Source: Candidatus Izemoplasma sp. (GTDB lineage Bacteria; Bacillota_I; Bacilli_A; Izemoplasmatales; Izemoplasmataceae). Taken from it: DNA of 64,000 nucleotides. A model generated the notes under the pieces. That model ran no database searches. It saw only the letters and a program-made list of their open reading frames with translations, and was not told the origin of the DNA. Below are positions 8,138-15,649 of this stretch, piece by piece. How positions within the stretch are numbered: the first letter of the stretch is position 1; the number at the start of each line of letters is the position of its first letter. The position numbers and the translations under genes were made by a program. Where the stretch lies: the NCBI GenBank assembly GCA_021736205.1, contig JAIPGF010000001.1:85573-149572 (forward strand), in the 5' to 3' direction.

Positions 8138-8839
8138 TTATGCGTTAAAAGAATCATCAATTAGTTTATTAAATACATAACTTGCACAAAGTATTCCAGC
8201 GCTTGCTGGAACAAATGCATTTGATGTGGGTGTTCGTGAATTAGTTGTTTGATGCACGGGTAATTCGCTTGAAAAAACAACTGGTACGTGCGTTAAATCA
8301 ATCTTTTTATCTCTTAATTTTTTACGCATAATGCGTGCAATAGGATCGTATGTTGTTTTATCTAAGGTGGTAATCATTAAGCATTCAGGATGACGCTTAT
8401 TCCCCATGCCTAATGAAGTGATCATGGGAATATCTCGTTTGTGTGCTTCAACAATTAAATCTATTTTGTATGTTGTTGTATCAATACAATCAATGATAAA
8501 ATCAATATCATTGTCTAAAATAGATGCTTTTGTTTCATCACTATAAAACAAGGGATAAGTAATGACTTGACAGGCGGGATTAATTTTCTGAATCCTATCT
8601 TTCATCAGGGTTGTTTTAGGTTGATTAATCGTACTTGTCAAAGCGATAATTTGCCTGTTAATATTGCTTTCTTCAACTCTGTCAGAATCAACGATATACA
8701 GGGTACCTATGCCACTTCTAGCGAGTGCTTCAATTGCATGTCCACCGACACCACCAATGCCTAATACTAAAACAGATGATGTGCTAAGTTTTTTAAATTT
8801 TTGTTTACCTATTTGTTTAATTAAGCGGTCGAAGATCAT
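8138..8839 (-). CDS. tcdA: tRNA threonylcarbamoyladenosine dehydratase (ThiF/E1-like)
   Basis: Cyclises t6A37 of tRNA to ct6A using ATP. VLVLGIGGVGGHAIEAL is the E1-type nucleotide loop, followed by DSDRVEESNINRQ and the FIIDCIDT motif. Length (233 residues from the chosen start) is typical. A GTG at 8848 is in frame, but it lies inside the AGGTG ribosome site that serves the ATG at 8839, so 8839 is preferred. In Bacillus the homologue yrvM also lies just beyond hisS-aspS; here two membrane protein genes intervene. No CXXC zinc pair is obvious. Confidence 0.88.
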   Translation of the reverse strand: MIFDRLIKQIGKQKFKKLSTSSVLVLGIGGVGGHAIEALARSGIGTLYIVDSDRVEESNINRQIIALTSTINQPKTTLMKDRIQKINPACQVITYPLFYSDETKASILDNDIDFIIDCIDTTTYKIDLIVEAHKRDIPMITSLGMGNKRHPECLMITTLDKTTYDPIARIMRKKLRDKKIDLTHVPVVFSSELPVHQTTNSRTPTSNAFVPASAGILCASYVFNKLIDDSFNA

Positions 8840-8857
8840 TTTAATCACCTGTTGAAA

Positions 8858-8877
8858 ATGGCTACCTAGGTAGCCAT
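8858..8877. other. Perfect 20-base palindrome between two operon genes
   Basis: ATGGCTACCTAGGTAGCCAT is fully self-complementary. It sits at the stop codon of the upstream membrane protein and ends about 18 bases before the tcdA start. It lacks a good U tract, so it may be an mRNA processing or stability element, a weak terminator, or a protein-binding site. Confidence 0.5.
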
Positions 8878-9305
8878 TAGTTTTGTATTAATGAAACATT
8901 GTAGTATCGTTTACCTAGAAAATACAACCCCGTATACACACTAATAAATAGTGGGAATAACACATGTGGGATATAAAATACTTGTCCTCCGATATATGTG
9001 AATATAATACCAAACCCAAAATTTCCAATACCACAAATAAACAGTAGTATAGAAAACTCTTTTTGATAAGACGGTTTAATACGTCGTTCAAAATAATCGC
9101 GTTTTAGTAAGAGATAACTTAATCCAACAACAAGATATATGATTAATATAATGGTTGCGATAAAGATAATAATATTTCTAGATGTGTAAGTTGATAAATT
9201 AAATAAATACGCAACCACAACGATTATTGGGACTAACATAAACGCTGTGATGTAAAATGAAATGAGTTTTATTTGAAACTCACTATAAACTTTTTTATGG
9301 GTCAT
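8877..9305 (-). CDS. Four-helix membrane protein, unknown function
   Basis: A 142-residue protein not recognised. Hydrophobic segments lie at about residues 14-36, 43-67, 84-105 and 112-132, joined by short basic loops (RDYFERRIKPSYQ). It has no catalytic or binding motif that I can name. It overlaps the upstream AI-2E-type exporter by one base and is followed by the 20-base palindrome and tcdA, so it belongs to that operon. Confidence 0.6.
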   Translation of the reverse strand: MTHKKVYSEFQIKLISFYITAFMLVPIIVVVAYLFNLSTYTSRNIIIFIATIILIIYLVVGLSYLLLKRDYFERRIKPSYQKEFSILLFICGIGNFGFGIIFTYIGGQVFYIPHVLFPLFISVYTGLYFLGKRYYNVSLIQN

Positions 9306-10435
9306 TATGGGGAATTACCGAGCGATAATTCTTTTTCTTCTCGCTCTTTTTTCTTCTCCTTGTAAAAATTGATTAACACCCTAATCACAGCAGCAATTGG
9401 GGCAGCAAAAACAACTCCAACCGCACCAAATAGCGTCCCAAAGAACATAATTGATGTGATAATGATAATCGGGTGAATTTCTAATTGCCTTCCCATAATA
9501 ATCGGTTGGAAGACATTTCCTTCAATCATTTGTAGTCCAACATTGACTAAGACGACCACAACTGGGGAAGGTCCAACATCATTTGTGATGACGGCATATA
9601 TAACAACCGGTACCATGGCAATAATCGCTCCAAAATAAGGAATGATGTTTGTTAGACCAACAATCAATCCAAAGATGAAGAAATATTGTAAATCAATCAA
9701 CCGGTAAATAACAGTGGCAACTGCTCCAATAGCAAGCATTAAGATTAATTGCCCACGGATATAAGCACCCACTGTATTATTTAATTTAGAACCTAGTTCT
9801 GAGGTTGTTTTTTCATATTTTGCGGGAATAATACTACGAATTGAATCATTAATTAGTTCGTAGTCTTTTAAATAATAAAATAATAAAACAGGTAAGACCA
9901 CAAAAATAGAAATGATATTGATCAGTGTATTAGAGAAAGATGCTACCATCGTAGTGGCAAATGATGATAAAAAGCTTTCAAAAAATTGACTCTCATTAAT
10001 ATTTTGGATAATCCAATCCCAAACCTCTTGTGGGAGGGGGATTTCTGTTTGAATATCATTTTCAAAATAGTCAATGATAGCTTTTAAATCGTTGGCTAAA
10101 AATACTTCTAATTGATTGTAGATATAGGGAACTAAATACACAATAACTAAGAAAAACAGTGATACACTAACTGCGTATACAACCCCTACACTAAGCCCTC
10201 TCGGACCCACGCCTCGATGTTCTAAAAGTTGGATTAATGGATACATCAAAAGCGATATAAGCCAAGCGAGCGCTATTGGAATAATTGCTCTACTTATCGC
10301 AGAAATGATTTTTTGCCATATATACCCAAATTGTGAGGCTAATAGTAATATACCGAGTGTCAAAAAGACAACCACTAAGATTCTGATTGTTTTGTTTAAA
10401 AATTTGTCTGTGAGAAATTTATGTTTACCTTCCAC
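9305..10435 (-). CDS. AI-2E family transporter / YtvI-PerM type membrane protein
   Basis: A 376-residue polytopic protein with about eight membrane segments. The FIFGLIVGLTNIIPYFGAII stretch, the later MIEGNVFQPIIMG and the glycine-rich FFGTLFGAVGVVFAAP end are typical of the AI-2E exporter family. Members have been linked to autoinducer export, sodium/proton exchange or sporulation, so function cannot be fixed. The start is GTG at 10435, placed by the AAGGAAGTGATTAC leader; no ATG start is as well supported. An extended -10 promoter lies just upstream. Confidence 0.8.
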   Translation of the reverse strand: MEGKHKFLTDKFLNKTIRILVVVFLTLGILLLASQFGYIWQKIISAISRAIIPIALAWLISLLMYPLIQLLEHRGVGPRGLSVGVVYAVSVSLFFLVIVYLVPYIYNQLEVFLANDLKAIIDYFENDIQTEIPLPQEVWDWIIQNINESQFFESFLSSFATTMVASFSNTLINIISIFVVLPVLLFYYLKDYELINDSIRSIIPAKYEKTTSELGSKLNNTVGAYIRGQLILMLAIGAVATVIYRLIDLQYFFIFGLIVGLTNIIPYFGAIIAMVPVVIYAVITNDVGPSPVVVVLVNVGLQMIEGNVFQPIIMGRQLEIHPIIIITSIMFFGTLFGAVGVVFAAPIAAVIRVLINFYKEKKKEREEKELSLGNSP

Positions 10436-10459
10436 GTAATCACTTCCTTACTTCGCTTA

Positions 10460-10468
10460 ATTATACCA
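10460..10468 (-). promoter_or_regulatory. Extended -10 promoter ahead of the AI-2E-type gene
   Basis: TGGTATAAT on the minus strand, with no good -35. It lies in the 59-base gap between aspS and the transporter gene and could give the last three genes transcription independent of the T-box. Confidence 0.5.
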
Positions 10469-10494
10469 TATAAGTTAGCTAAATTAAAATTATT

Positions 10495-12240
10495 TTATTT
10501 TGATATTTTAATTCCTAAATCACTGAGTTGTTCGTCACTTAATGGACCTGGTGCTTTTGTTAATAAGCATTGTCCACTTGCTGTTTTAGGAAATGCGACA
10601 ACGTCCTTAATATTTGTTGTATGAACTAACACCATAATAAGTCGGTCAAACCCTAAGGCAATTCCCCCGTGTGGTGGTGTTCCATAATTTAATGCATCGA
10701 GTAAGAAACCAAACTTTTCACGTTGGTCTGCTTTTGATACACCCAGTACGTCAAAGACTTTATTTTGTACCTCCTTGTTATGAATTCGGATGCTTCCGCC
10801 ACCGAGTTCATATCCTTGAACAACCAAGTCATAAGCGTAAGCTAACGCTTTTTCTGGATCTTTATCGAGTAATTCTAAGTCTTCATCTTTTACCATTGTA
10901 AAGGGGTGATGAAGTGAGTAATATTTTTTATCTTCACGTTGTTCAAACATTGGCCAATCAACAACCCATAAGAAGTCATAATCTTCATCACTTGTTAAGT
11001 TTTGTTCTTTGGCAATGTGTGCTCTTAATTGTCCTAATGTTTGATGGACAACTTTTTCTGTGTCACTAACGACTAATAATAAATCATTATCAGTTAAATC
11101 AAACTTACTTTCTAACTCAGTTAATTGCTCATCAGTAAAGAATTTGGTAATACCGCCGTTGAAGGCATTATTTTGATAACGTAAGAAGGCGAGTCCTTTG
11201 GCATCAAATTTTTTAGCGAATTTGGTTAGTTTATCAATACCTTTACGTGAATAAAGATTCGCGCCATTTTTAACGTTAATGGCTTTTACAATCCCGCCGT
11301 TATCAATGTTTGAAGTAAAGACTTTAAAATCCGTTTTAGCAGCAATATCTGTCAGCGATACAAGTTGCATGTCAAAGCGTGTATCAGGTTTATCAGTTCC
11401 ATATTTATTCATTGCTTCTTTGTAAGTAATAATCGGGAAATCGTCTTTAAATTCTAGATTTTTCACTTTTTTCATGACGTGTTTCATCATGCGTTCTGTA
11501 ATATCCATAATCTCTGCTTGATTTAAAAACGATGTTTCAATATCAATTTGTGTGAATTCTGGTTGGCGATCACTTCTTAAGTCTTCATCTCGAAAACATT
11601 TAGCGATTTGATAATATTTTTCAAATCCACCGACCATTAGAAGTTGTTTAAAGATTTGAGGAGATTGAGGTAATGCATAAAATGCGCCTTTATTCACGCG
11701 TGATGGCACAACGTAATCACGAGCTCCCTCAGGAGTTGATTTGGTTAAAATAGGTGTTTCGATTTCTAAGAATGATTCGTTGTTTAAAAACTCACGAACA
11801 GCTTGTGCTGTTTGATGTCTAACTTGAAAGTTTTGTTGTAAGGTGGGACGTCTTAAGTCTAAATAACGATATTTAAGCCGTGTATCTTCTAGTGTGTCAG
11901 CGTCATCTTTAATGTAAATTGGCGGTTGCTTAGAGGTATTTAAAATAGTTAATTTTGTAACGGTTACTTCAATGTCCCCTGTTGGTAACTTATCGTTTTT
12001 ACTTTGTCGTTCAATGACGGTTCCTGTCACTTCAATGACATATTCGTTTTTCAATGTTAGAGCTTTTTCGTATAGTGTAGATGAGGGATTAAATGCAAGT
12101 TGTGTTATCCCAGTACGATCACGTAAATCAATAAATAGCAAGCCACCTAAGTCACGTTTCTTAGCGACCCAGCCTTTTAAAACAACGGTTTCTTTTGTAT
12201 TGGTTAGTCTTAGTTCATTGTTTGTGTGTGTTCGTTTCAT
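10495..12240 (-). CDS. aspS: Aspartyl-tRNA synthetase (bacterial type)
   Basis: Charges tRNA-Asp. The 581-residue protein has an N-terminal OB-fold anticodon domain (about 1-100), class II motif 2 in FRDEDLRSDRQPEFTQID, the bacterial GAD insertion in the middle, and motif 3 in GGIALGFDRLIM. Length matches the bacterial form. It lies nine bases after hisS and shares its T-box leader, as in Bacillus. Whether it discriminates tRNA-Asp from tRNA-Asn cannot be told; no gatCAB genes are in the window. Confidence 0.97.
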   Translation of the reverse strand: MKRTHTNNELRLTNTKETVVLKGWVAKKRDLGGLLFIDLRDRTGITQLAFNPSSTLYEKALTLKNEYVIEVTGTVIERQSKNDKLPTGDIEVTVTKLTILNTSKQPPIYIKDDADTLEDTRLKYRYLDLRRPTLQQNFQVRHQTAQAVREFLNNESFLEIETPILTKSTPEGARDYVVPSRVNKGAFYALPQSPQIFKQLLMVGGFEKYYQIAKCFRDEDLRSDRQPEFTQIDIETSFLNQAEIMDITERMMKHVMKKVKNLEFKDDFPIITYKEAMNKYGTDKPDTRFDMQLVSLTDIAAKTDFKVFTSNIDNGGIVKAINVKNGANLYSRKGIDKLTKFAKKFDAKGLAFLRYQNNAFNGGITKFFTDEQLTELESKFDLTDNDLLLVVSDTEKVVHQTLGQLRAHIAKEQNLTSDEDYDFLWVVDWPMFEQREDKKYYSLHHPFTMVKDEDLELLDKDPEKALAYAYDLVVQGYELGGGSIRIHNKEVQNKVFDVLGVSKADQREKFGFLLDALNYGTPPHGGIALGFDRLIMVLVHTTNIKDVVAFPKTASGQCLLTKAPGPLSDEQLSDLGIKISK

Positions 12241-12249
12241 AGTCTCTCC

Positions 12250-13569
12250 TTAACTACAGTCATCGCAGTCATCATCTTCACATGTTTCACATTTAGATGA
12301 TGGCTCCATCAGTTTGGTCATAATATAGGTATATAATTGATCTGTTTCAATGGTTTCTTGGATCCCTGATTCTTGATCTTTTATGTTAATGGTATTTGCT
12401 TCTTTTTCGTTTGCGCCATATATTGCGACAAATCTAGCGTTGTGAGACTCAGCTTGATTAAATTTAGATTTCATACTGCGATCAAGAAAATCAGTATCCA
12501 CATAAAGACCTCCAAGTCGGCAGCGTTGTATCATTTTTGCCGCATCTTCTTTTTGGTCGTCGCCTAAAATCATCATAAAGAGGTGTATGTATTCTGCATC
12601 GCCTTTATAGTCAATGCTTTCTAAGGCAAGGAGTAAGCGTTCAATACCGAAAGCAAATCCAACAGCTGGAATATCTGGTCCATCTAAGTCATTAACGAGA
12701 TTGTTGTAGCGTCCACCACCACAGAGTGTTTTTTGGGCACCTAATGATGACACATTGGCATCAACTTCAAAGACTGTGTGGGTATAATAATCAAGTCCGC
12801 GTACAAGTGCTTTATCAATGGTGTAAGCAATATCCATTTGATCGAGATATTTAACAAGATTATCGAAATGTTCTTGACTTTCCTTAGTTAAATAATCAAG
12901 TGGTTTTGGTGCTTCTTTTAATACAAGTGAGCCTTTGTCTACTTTACAATCTAAAATACGCAATGGATTGGTTTTGTAGCGTGTTTGACAATCTTTGCAT
13001 AAGTGTTTGACATTGGGTTCTAAATAATTTAGTAGAGCTATTTTATAGTCTTCTTTACTTTGACTATCACCCAGTGAATTGATTTTAACCGTTACTTCTT
13101 TAAGTTTGAGTGATTTTAACACACTCACGGCATAACTAATCATTTCAGCATCTAATAAAGGTGAGTTTGACCCAAAGGCTTCTGCGCCAAATTGGTGAAA
13201 TTGGCGATAACGTCCTTTTTGGGGACGTTCATAACGAAACATCGGTCCCATATAATACAGTTTTTGTACAGGAATGTCAGCGGCATACAATTTATTCTCT
13301 ATGACACTTCTGACAACACCGGCAGTTCCTTCTGGACGCAAAGTATTATCTCTGTCCCCTCTGTCTTTAAAATCGTATGTTTCTTTACTAACAATGTCTG
13401 TGTCCTCTCCGACCGAACGGTGAAAGAGTTCTGATTGTTCAAAAATGGGTGTTCTAATTTCTTTGTAGTTATAAATTTTACTAACTCGACGAATGGCGCG
13501 TTCAACAGCTTGCCAGCGACTAGATTCGCTTGGTAAGATATCGTATGTTCCTTTCATTTTTCGTTGCAT
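12250..13569 (-). CDS. hisS: Histidyl-tRNA synthetase with Cys/Asp-rich tail
   Basis: Charges tRNA-His. Class II motifs are clear: KGTYDILPSES at the start, RYERPQKGRYRQFHQFG for motif 2, the histidine-specific VRGLDYYTHTVFE and LCGGGRYNNLV, and motif 3 GFAFGIERLLLAL. The anticodon domain covers about residues 330-420. The last 14 residues, with Cys427, Cys430, Cys435 and Cys438 set among acidic residues, extend past the normal end and look like a metal-binding or tag-like tail. The start follows AGGAGG. It is the first gene after the T-box. Confidence 0.96.
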   Translation of the reverse strand: MQRKMKGTYDILPSESSRWQAVERAIRRVSKIYNYKEIRTPIFEQSELFHRSVGEDTDIVSKETYDFKDRGDRDNTLRPEGTAGVVRSVIENKLYAADIPVQKLYYMGPMFRYERPQKGRYRQFHQFGAEAFGSNSPLLDAEMISYAVSVLKSLKLKEVTVKINSLGDSQSKEDYKIALLNYLEPNVKHLCKDCQTRYKTNPLRILDCKVDKGSLVLKEAPKPLDYLTKESQEHFDNLVKYLDQMDIAYTIDKALVRGLDYYTHTVFEVDANVSSLGAQKTLCGGGRYNNLVNDLDGPDIPAVGFAFGIERLLLALESIDYKGDAEYIHLFMMILGDDQKEDAAKMIQRCRLGGLYVDTDFLDRSMKSKFNQAESHNARFVAIYGANEKEANTINIKDQESGIQETIETDQLYTYIMTKLMEPSSKCETCEDDDCDDCS

Positions 13570-13584
13570 ATAACTTCCTCCTAA

Positions 13585-13795
13585 ATATAAAAAAGTCCCT
13601 AAACAAACATGTTAAGGACGAAATATTCCGCGGTACCACCTTAATTCCAAATTGGCACTTAACTCTTAACGCGAGTAAACGTCTTTTTCAAGCCCGTAGA
13701 AAGTGTCTTTCCATAAGTGTTATGGTAATCGTTTCAGCAAGTGATTACTCTCTTTACACAACAATAATATGTACTATTCTTCCTCATAGTTTATA
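13585..13795 (-). ncRNA. T-box riboswitch controlling hisS-aspS
   Basis: On the minus strand the leader contains the conserved T-box TGGTACCGCG (13629-13638), the Stem I-like opening with AAGAGAGTAAT and a later GAAACGATTACC, and finally a terminator hairpin (13588-13618) followed by T. CAC triplets in the region expected to hold the specifier (for example 13703-13705) fit histidine. Uncharged tRNA-His should bind and switch the terminator to the antiterminator. Exact Stem I pairing was not modelled, so boundaries are approximate. Confidence 0.92.
13588..13618 (-). terminator. T-box terminator hairpin ahead of hisS
   Basis: GTCC...GGGAC stem with one mismatch and a bulge, followed by six T on the minus strand, just after the T-box motif. 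It competes with the antiterminator formed by the upstream TGGTACCGCG. Confidence 0.85.
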
Positions 13796-13803
13796 TCAGT
13801 TAA

Positions 13804-13832
13804 AGTATACTATGATTTTTAATCATAGTCAA
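13804..13832 (-). promoter_or_regulatory. Near-consensus promoter of the T-box hisS-aspS operon
   Basis: -35 TTGACT (13827-13832), 17-base spacer, -10 TATACT (13804-13809) on the minus strand. The spacer is mostly an inverted repeat (ATGATT...AATCAT), and the whole promoter overlaps the last codons of the upstream acetyltransferase gene. Confidence 0.85.
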
Positions 13833-14421
13833 TAGAAACAGTCTTTTTAAAGGTCTTTAACCAAGATAATTGTTGATTGTTGTAATCTTGGATGGTAATT
13901 GAGTAAACGACATCATCAAGTGATTCGTTTGTATAGAGCAAAAAAGCATTACGCATAATCCCTTCATAGGTAAAATCAAGTTTTTGCGCCAGATGTTCAC
14001 TTGTTTTATTATGCGGAAAATGACAATACTGAATACGGCGTAATTCAAGGTGTTCAAATCCGTATATAATAATTGCTTTAGCTGCTTCTGTTATGAAGCC
14101 TTTATTCCAATAATCAGGATGTAAGACAAAGCCTATTTCTGCTTTATGTCCTTTGTAAGAATGAAGTTCGATTGTACCAATTACTTTGCTTGAAAATTTT
14201 AAGGTGATGACATAAACACCAGGTTGTCCGAATTCTTGTTTATCAAACGAAAACTTGATAAAGTCATTGGTATCTTCAATCGAATCATGGGGTTTCCATC
14301 CAGCAAGTGGACCGACATTAGGTAATTTGGCGTAGGCAAAAATAGCCTCTTTATCAGTTTTTTTAAGCGGCCTAAGTAATAAGCGTTTTGTGGTAATAAT
14401 GGGTAAGGTTATTTTTTTCAT
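13819..14421 (-). CDS. GNAT acetyltransferase, RimJ/RimL-like
   Basis: A 200-residue acetyl-CoA-dependent N-acetyltransferase. It opens with ITTKRLLLRPLKKTD, the usual start of the RimJ/RimL branch, and has AEIGFVLHPDYWNKGFITEA, the acetyl-CoA loop (YWNKGF replacing Q/RxxGxG), then HNKTSEHLAQKLDFTYEG. The substrate may be a protein N-terminus or a small amine. It overlaps the end of the frameshifted acetyltransferase by four bases. Its 3' end contains the promoter of the hisS operon. Confidence 0.82.
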   Translation of the reverse strand: MKKITLPIITTKRLLLRPLKKTDKEAIFAYAKLPNVGPLAGWKPHDSIEDTNDFIKFSFDKQEFGQPGVYVITLKFSSKVIGTIELHSYKGHKAEIGFVLHPDYWNKGFITEAAKAIIIYGFEHLELRRIQYCHFPHNKTSEHLAQKLDFTYEGIMRNAFLLYTNESLDDVVYSITIQDYNNQQLSWLKTFKKTVSIDYD

Positions 14422-15207
14422 TTTTTACCTGCCATGATCCAAGTTCCAAGGTCTTTAAACCCTAGTCTTTTATATATTTTTCCTGCGTCTGGGTTATCAA
14501 AAAAGAGACACAGATGTTTATTTTTTATTGTAAAATAATGATGCATCAAGTGTGTCATTAATTGTGATGCGAGTCCTTGGTTTCTAAACTCCTTTTTTGT
14601 TGCGACGGCTACAACCATAGCATTTTGTGTTGTTTCTGCGGTGGTAGCAACTGTTGCGGCTGGGATACCATTTACTTTGTAAAGTAATGTAACCCCCATT
14701 TTTAATGAGGTTTTTTTTGAGCGATAAACTCTTTCTTTGTTTGATTGTTATAGACGTCAAATTCCTCAATTGTTTTTAAAATATCGTGTAAATCACCCAT
14801 TTGTTCCTCTGTTTGAACTTCAATAATTTGTTCATCTTGTTGGAAGGGGACAGTTAATTTGTCTGCTTTTAAAAAATAAAACAGCTCTGGATTTAGTTCA
14901 GGAAAATGTTCTAAAAGGGGTTTTAAGACAGACTCTTTACCACTAATTTTTGTGAATTTATGCTTTTTTATCAGTGGGATATAATCGGTATTAAATTCTG
15001 CGTTTTTAGTGTAGTATATGACATTATCGCGGTAAAAAAGCCAGATACTTTTCAACACATTTTTATCGATGTCTCCATAAACTTTTTGGTAAGAATTTTC
15101 CATTCCGTTATGTTCGATATCTCCGATAAAAAAATATTATAGGTTGGTTCATTATATAGATATGATAACGTTAATTCTTTATCTTTTTCAGTTAATTGTC
15201 TAATCAT
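14418..15207 (-). pseudogene. GNAT acetyltransferase broken by two homopolymer frameshifts
   Basis: Read with two one-base insertions, this locus gives one 263-residue acetyltransferase. The start ATG at 15207 follows GAGGAG and reads MIRQLTEKDKEL...NEPTYNIF. A seven-base run (15128-15134) then shifts frame; one extra base restores FIGDIEHNGMENSYQ. An eight-base run (14711-14718) shifts again; one extra base joins EFIAQKK to TSLKMGVTLLYK and leads into the acetyl-CoA motif RNQGLASQL and IYKRLGF. As written, translation stops after about 55 codons. It overlaps dtd by eight bases. It may be a true pseudogene, a slippage-controlled phase-variable gene, or two sequencing errors. Confidence 0.8.
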
Positions 15208-15649
15208 GGTTCTCCTCTAAAATAAGTGTCACAGGTCCGTCGTTTGTTAGTGTGATGTCCATATACTCTCCAAAGACCCCTGCTTGCGTTGGAATTTTGT
15301 ATGTATCACGCAATAATTTGTTAAAGAAACGATATAGTTCTTGGGCTTTTTTGGGTGGCATAGCGTCTGTAAATGATGGTCTATTACCTTTTTTTGTATC
15401 AGCCAGTAAGGTGAATTGAGAAATTGATAAGATAGCTTGATTGACTTGCTTGATGTTTAAATTTAGTTTTTGGTTTTTGTCTTCAAAAATACGTAATTTA
15501 CTTATTTTTTTAGCTAATTTTTCGACGTCTTCTTTTGTATCACCTTTCGCAAGACCTATAAGTAATAATAAGCCTTTATCGATCTTACTAATACAGTGAT
15601 TATTTACAGTGCACGAAGCGTTTTTAACACGTTCAACAACAACCTTCAT
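15200..15649 (-). CDS. dtd: D-aminoacyl-tRNA deacylase
   Basis: Removes D-amino acids (and misloaded glycine) from tRNA. The 149 residues match the family length. The two signature segments are present: ISQFTLLADTKKGNRPSF, with the SQxxL active-site loop, and NDGPVTLILE near the C-terminus, the Gly-Pro motif that gives chiral selection. It overlaps relA's last base, matching the relA-dtd order in Bacillus. Confidence 0.95.
   Translation of the reverse strand: MKVVVERVKNASCTVNNHCISKIDKGLLLLIGLAKGDTKEDVEKLAKKISKLRIFEDKNQKLNLNIKQVNQAILSISQFTLLADTKKGNRPSFTDAMPPKKAQELYRFFNKLLRDTYKIPTQAGVFGEYMDITLTNDGPVTLILEENHD

Noticed and set aside
13530..13835. Plus-strand open frame across the T-box leader
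   Set aside because: No ribosome site or family match; the region is explained by the minus-strand T-box and promoter.
14584..14769. 61-codon frame across the broken acetyltransferase
   Set aside because: It is the third frame of the same locus; the restored frame explains the conserved residues.
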